Origin: Silvanigrella aquatica
Lineage (GTDB): Bacteria > Bdellovibrionota_B > Oligoflexia > Silvanigrellales > Silvanigrellaceae
Direction of reading: 5' to 3'
Assembly: GCF_001907975.1 (NCBI RefSeq)
Contig: NZ_CP017834.1
Coordinates: forward strand, 2,191,338-2,255,337
DNA length: 64,000 nucleotides
Made by a program: the position numbers and the translations under genes. The notes under the pieces are model-generated. The model was not told the origin of the DNA. It was given only the letters and a program-made list of their open reading frames with translations, and ran no database searches. Positions 60,945 to 64,000 of this stretch are shown piece after piece; position 1 is the stretch's first letter; the number at the start of each line of letters is the position of its first letter.

Positions 60945-60982
60945 AAAAAATATTTTCATGAATCCAATGAAAATATTTTTTT
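60945..60982. terminator. Bidirectional terminator hairpin
   Basis: AAAAAATATTTTCAT / ATGAAAATATTTTTT, 15-bp arms with a seven-base loop, flanked by A and T runs, between the convergent OmpA-like and YgiW-like genes. Confidence 0.75.
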
Positions 60983-61045
60983 ATTGATATTAAAACAGCG
61001 CAAAAATTGTTAAATAGAAAATTTATTGAAGACTAAAATAAAAAA

Positions 61046-61441
61046 TTAAGGGATTAATTCAACTTTATTGGCATCAATTTTAATTTTATCGCATTTATTA
61101 CCGAAGGGTTTAAATTCTTTATCAACTTCACCGGAAATACGAATTTTTTGGCTTTCATCAAAATCTTTATCGGGCATAATTTTTTTACCCTTATCGTGTT
61201 TTTTTATTTCAACACAAAGAACTTCTTTTCGATTTTTAGAATCAGAAAATTCATATTTATCTTTACCCAGTTGAGATATAATATATCCCTCTAAAACAAC
61301 GTAAGTGCCATCTGTTTTTTCACGCACTTCAGCAACAGAAGTAGGCGTAGGAGTTGAACCTTTACCAATATAATCAGCAAAAGCATGAAATACTGAAAAA
61401 GTTGCAAAAATAATTACAGAAATTTTTAAAAATTTTTTCAC
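61046..61441 (-). CDS. YgiW/YdeI-family periplasmic OB-fold stress protein
   Basis: Signal peptide (1-22, ending FA), then a bacterial OB-fold (BOF) domain: SVAEVREKTDGTYVVLEGYIISQLGKDKYEFSDSKNRKEVLCVEI, then KIRISGEVDKEFKPFGNKCDKIKIDANKVEL. This matches YgiW/YdeI/NirD-type proteins, which respond to peroxide and cationic peptides in enterics. The mature protein is about 109 aa. Standing alone, with a promoter region toward 61500. Confidence 0.8.
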   Translation of the reverse strand: MKKFLKISVIIFATFSVFHAFADYIGKGSTPTPTSVAEVREKTDGTYVVLEGYIISQLGKDKYEFSDSKNRKEVLCVEIKKHDKGKKIMPDKDFDESQKIRISGEVDKEFKPFGNKCDKIKIDANKVELIP

Positions 61442-61738
61442 ACATCACTCCAAATACAAGAATGAAAACTATTTACATAATGAAAAATTAATTTAGAATA
61501 AACAGCATTAAATTGTCAAGATAAAAATTAAATATTTGCTTTTATTATAATTAAAATATTAAAAATGAATGACAATTAAATCAACAATATATTTATTTTA
61601 TAATTACACACATTTCATACATAAATTAAAAAAATATTGAGAAATTAAGCTAGCAATGTGACTAAAAAAACTACAATTGAGCAAATTAATAATTTCTTAT
61701 GTACAATATTATAAATAGCCAGATATTAGTGCAATAAA
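61442..61738. other. AT-rich gap, no gene seen
   Basis: About 297 bases of very AT-rich DNA between two minus-strand genes. No frame with a ribosome site was found. It should hold the promoter of the YgiW-like gene and the transcript end of the repeat protein gene, but no U-tailed hairpin is evident. Confidence 0.4.
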
Positions 61739-62245
61739 TTATGGCTTTTGCCCCTCGCCTTGACTCTCGCTCTTGCCTTGGCTCTCACTCTTGCCTTGGC
61801 TCTCACTCTTGCCTTGGCTCTCACTCTTGCCTTGGCTCTCACTCTTGCCTTGGCTCTCGCTCTTGCCTTGGCTCTCACTCTTGCCTTGGCTCTCACTCTT
61901 GCCTTGGCTCTCACTCTTGCCTTGGCTCTCACTCTTGCCTTGGCCAGCATTTGTACCACTACCACTTCTGCTACCGCTTCCTCCGCCGCTTCCTCCACCG
62001 CTTCCTCCGCCGCTTCCTCCACCGCTTCCTCCGCCGCTTCCTCCGTGACCGCCACTTCCTCCGCCACTTCCTCCGCCGCTTCCTCCGTGACCGCCACTTC
62101 CTCCGCCACTTCCTCCGCCGCTTCCTCCACCGCTTCCGCCGTGACCACCGCCGCTGCCACTTGACCCAGCAAATATTTGAGTACATACAAATGCGATTGA
62201 TATTAAAACAGCTGCTACAAATAATTTTCTAAAATTTAAGCTCAT
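61739..62245 (-). CDS. Secreted low-complexity Gly/Ser and Gln/Lys/Ser repeat protein
   Basis: Signal peptide (1-26, FVCTQIFAG) followed entirely by repeats: a Gly/Ser part with GGGS and GGHGGS units (about 27-92), a short SRSGSGTNAG bridge, then ten QGKSES hexapeptides (about 99-158) and a QGEGQKP end. GGGAGACATCA precedes the ATG and this is the only frame with a signal peptide; the other long frames here are repeat artefacts. The mature protein would be flexible and hydrophilic, perhaps an extracellular matrix or adhesive component; unknown. Confidence 0.65.
   Translation of the reverse strand: MSLNFRKLFVAAVLISIAFVCTQIFAGSSGSGGGHGGSGGGSGGGSGGGSGGHGGSGGGSGGGSGGHGGSGGGSGGGSGGGSGGGSGGGSGSRSGSGTNAGQGKSESQGKSESQGKSESQGKSESQGKSESQGKSESQGKSESQGKSESQGKSESQGKSESQGEGQKP
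61765..61944 (-). repeat. 18-bp tandem repeat, ten copies
   Basis: Ten head-to-tail copies of an 18-base unit (plus strand TCTCACTCTTGCCTTGGC, with one-base variants at copies 1 and 6), coding for QGKSES. The near-identity at DNA level implies recent expansion by slippage, and copy number is likely to vary between strains. Confidence 0.9.
61966..62160 (-). repeat. 12-bp-based GGGS-coding tandem array
   Basis: Multiple head-to-tail copies of a GGA-rich unit reading GGGS, broken by three GGHGGS variants. On the plus strand it appears as repeated CCGCTTCCTCC. GC content here is far above the surroundings. Confidence 0.8.
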
Positions 62246-62310
62246 TGATGTCTCCCTCTATTTTTGAATTTAACAGAGATTTTTATCGCCTTAAAAAAAA
62301 TATTCTTTAG

Positions 62311-62372
62311 TTTTGCAGTGAACGCCATTTCAATGCACTTAGGTGTTCATTAAAATGGCGTTCACTGCAAAA
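62311..62372. repeat. 20-bp perfect inverted repeat between tpiA and the repeat-protein gene
   Basis: Arms 62311-62330 and 62353-62372 are perfectly complementary (TTTTGCAGTGAACGCCATTT for the left) around a 22-base loop. On the minus strand it follows the tpiA stop by 86 bases, and a T8 run occurs 12 bases beyond the stem. It may be the tpiA terminator, though it is longer and further from its T-run than usual; a small insertion element or REP-like unit is the alternative. Confidence 0.7.
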
Positions 62373-62457
62373 AGAATCTTATTAGGATGAGAATCGATAT
62401 GGACAAATAGCATTCTATTGAAAAATAAATAAAGAGAAAAATACATTCAAAAGCATA

Positions 62458-63252
62458 TTAACAACACTTCATACACAAATCATAAAAATCTTTTGGAACG
62501 AGACTAGCACCACCAACTAAGCCGCCATCAACATCGGGACAAGAAATAAATTCATGAATATTATTTAATTTTACGCTCCCACCATAAATTATTTTTAATT
62601 TCTCGCTTGTTTCCTTATTAAAACAATTCGATAAAACTTCACGGATAAACGCATGAGCTTCCTGAGCTTCTACAGAAGTGGCTGCTTTTCCTGTTCCAAT
62701 TGCCCAAACGGGTTCATAGGCAATAGAGAGCAGAGGACGTAAGGGATCGGCTCCTAATATTTCACTGGCATGCTTAATTCCTGAAGCTTGAATTGCTTTT
62801 TCAATTTGCTGTTTAAGAATTTCTTTGAGTTGGCCTTTTTCGCGTTGCTCAAGAGTTTCTCCTACGCAAAGTACGGCTTTCATCCCGGCACCAATGAGAG
62901 CTCCTACACGAGCTCCAGCTGTTTCGTTAGTCTCACCAAACATTTGCCTGCGTTCACTATGTGCCACTAAGCTCCCGGAGACTCCCATGCTTTTCAGCAT
63001 GGGAGCAGAAACTTCACCCGTAAAAGCACCTTCTGGAGCCCAATGTGAATTTTGCGCATAAAGAGTCACTGAATTTTGAGTTTTTCGTACTAAATCAGCA
63101 AGAAAAACGCTAGGTGCCGCAATTCCTACTTCAATATTATGAGCTTGACTTGCGATTAAATTTGAAAAATCTGAGAAATCAGAACTAGCGGAAGTGGCAT
63201 TTTTAAACATTTTCCAATTGCCAATAACTAATTTTTTTCTTGCTGATGACAT
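62458..63252 (-). CDS. tpiA: Triosephosphate isomerase
   Basis: The glycolytic TIM barrel of 264 aa: LVIGNWKMFKN (N and K catalytic), HSERRQMFGETNE (catalytic His), CVGETLEQRE, IAYEPVWAIGTGKAAT (catalytic Glu) and YGGSVKLNN, VDGGLVGGASL for phosphate binding. ATG 63252 has GGAGG eight bases upstream; extra upstream residues in frame are not conserved. It lies 120 bases downstream of pgk on the same strand. Confidence 0.96.
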   Translation of the reverse strand: MSSARKKLVIGNWKMFKNATSASSDFSDFSNLIASQAHNIEVGIAAPSVFLADLVRKTQNSVTLYAQNSHWAPEGAFTGEVSAPMLKSMGVSGSLVAHSERRQMFGETNETAGARVGALIGAGMKAVLCVGETLEQREKGQLKEILKQQIEKAIQASGIKHASEILGADPLRPLLSIAYEPVWAIGTGKAATSVEAQEAHAFIREVLSNCFNKETSEKLKIIYGGSVKLNNIHEFISCPDVDGGLVGGASLVPKDFYDLCMKCC

Positions 63253-63372
63253 GTTACGATCCTCCGTGAAAAAACTCAAATATATTTCCAATTAATTCTG
63301 GTACTTCTTCAATAAGTTCAAATAAATCAAAAACAGATTTTGTACATTCAAACTTAAAATTATCAGAATTTG

Positions 63373-64000
63373 TTACTTTAGCCTCAGCACACGAATTCCA
63401 GGCAATTCCTTTCCTTCTAATAATTCCATGCTGGCACCACCACCTGTAGAAACGTGAGTGACTTTATCCTGTAAGTTAAATTTTGCGATAGCTGCTGCAG
63501 AATCTCCGCCACCAACAATTGTTGTTCCTGAGCAATGTGCCATAGCTTCTGCTACAGCGCGTGTTCCTTTTGCAAAGGCTTCAAATTCAAAGACGCCCAT
63601 AGGGCCATTCCAAACAACCACTTTGCTATTTTCAATAACTTTTGCAAAAACTTTTGCAGAATGTTCGCCAATATCTAGCCCCATTAATCCATCAGGTATT
63701 TCTGAGGATTGAACAACAACGGGGATGACATTTTCAGAAAACTCAGCACCACAAAGATGATCTTCAGGCAAATAAATTTTTACATTTCTTCTTTCTGCTG
63801 CTTTAAATATTTCTTCAACCAAAGGAAGTTTATCAATCTCGACGCGAGAATTTCCTACATTTTTCCCTTTATATTTTAAAAATGTATATGCCATAGCACC
63901 ACCAATAATCATATTATTAGCAATGGTTGTAAATTTACGTAAAATTTCAATTTTGTCTGAAACTTTAGAACCACCAAAAATAGCGGTAACAGGTGCTTTA
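63373..64000 (-). CDS. pgk: Phosphoglycerate kinase, C-terminal part (5' end beyond the window)
   Basis: The frame enters at position 64000 with KAPVTAIFGGSKVSDKIE and runs to a stop at 63373. Signatures of the PGK C-terminal domain are GGAMAYTFLKYKG, GLDIGEHSAKVFAKVI, VVWNGPMGVFEFEAFAKGTRAVAEAMA and TIVGGGDSAAAIAKFNLQDKVTHVSTGGGASMELLEGKELPGI. It makes 3-phosphoglycerate and ATP. About half the protein is in view; nothing appears altered. Confidence 0.95.
   Translation of the reverse strand, partial: KAPVTAIFGGSKVSDKIEILRKFTTIANNMIIGGAMAYTFLKYKGKNVGNSRVEIDKLPLVEEIFKAAERRNVKIYLPEDHLCGAEFSENVIPVVVQSSEIPDGLMGLDIGEHSAKVFAKVIENSKVVVWNGPMGVFEFEAFAKGTRAVAEAMAHCSGTTIVGGGDSAAAIAKFNLQDKVTHVSTGGGASMELLEGKELPGIRVLRLK

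Noticed and set aside
61765-62160. Tandem direct repeats considered as a CRISPR array
   Set aside because: Units are contiguous without spacers, are multiples of three, and sit inside a frame with a signal peptide; they are coding repeats.
61741-62232. Other long frames across the repeat region (both strands)
   Set aside because: They read the same repeats in shifted frames, giving Leu/Ala, Arg/Ser or Val/Ala-Lys/Arg-rich strings without a ribosome site and signal peptide together.
63253-63372. A short open frame between pgk and tpiA (about 40 codons ending at 63253)
   Set aside because: It is open on the minus strand but has no usable start codon with a ribosome site; most likely chance in AT-rich DNA.

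Overview
The window comes from a low-GC, AT-rich Gram-negative bacterium. Outer-membrane barrel-like proteins, exported lipoproteins, a Tad pilus locus, a type III glutamine synthetase, a pyrophosphate-type phosphofructokinase and a bufferin operon are together most reminiscent of Bdellovibrionota (Oligoflexia/Silvanigrellales-like). That placement is an inference from gene content and base composition; no rRNA gene is present to confirm it. No tRNA, rRNA or CRISPR array was seen.

Layout. 0-5 kb: part of a Tad/Flp pilus locus (divergent DUF192-secretin fusion; flp, cpaB, cpaF with an FHA-like N-terminus, tadB, tadC) followed by a MarR regulator. 5-7.7 kb: a kinase-fold protein of effector type and a ROK sugar kinase. 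7.8-14.7 kb: a compact minus-strand operon, argG(+MGS domain) - amidohydrolase - pyrD-like - pyrE - two FUSC-type membrane proteins. It is preceded by a 17-residue leader peptide with four Arg codons and an intrinsic terminator, which looks like arginine-controlled attenuation of a joint arginine/pyrimidine operon. 14.9-24.5 kb: cytochrome c, a frameshifted solute-binding-like gene, an FG-GAP-type secreted repeat protein, an amidase lipoprotein, glutamine synthetase III, an RDD protein, a DHH phosphoesterase and SpeD. 24.7-34.8 kb: paired RarD transporters, GNAT, a Tat-exported flavoprotein (SpdH-like), an ABC1 kinase, a PTPS/QueD enzyme, DedA, a large exported barrel protein and a SanA-like protein.

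34.8-39.6 kb is the accessory island: a toxin-antitoxin pair, a decayed group II intron (RT remnant plus recognisable domains V and VI), an IS630 transposase fragment, a secreted single-domain ricin-B lectin, an unidentified decayed frame and small secreted proteins. 39.6-55 kb returns to core genes: TPR, purA, PPi-PFK, dps with a 7-1-7 palindrome upstream, a nitroreductase remnant, a thioesterase, hisS, and a tight run uppS-rseP-tsaB-pssA-asd plus a CFI-box outer-membrane protein. 55-64 kb: YceI, a three-gene bufferin operon (bufA-bufB-bufC), NadM with a degenerate Nudix domain, an FKBP isomerase, OmpA-like and YgiW-like exported proteins, a Ser/Gly/Gln-rich tandem-repeat secreted protein, tpiA and the 3' part of pgk.

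The strongest candidate for an undescribed system is the argG-MGS operon with its Arg leader: an allosteric-type domain known from carbamoyl phosphate synthetase sits on argininosuccinate synthase, in an operon that also makes pyrimidines and is apparently gated by arginyl-tRNA supply. Second-rank candidates are the DUF192-secretin fusion of the Tad locus and the kinase-fold effector-like gene.
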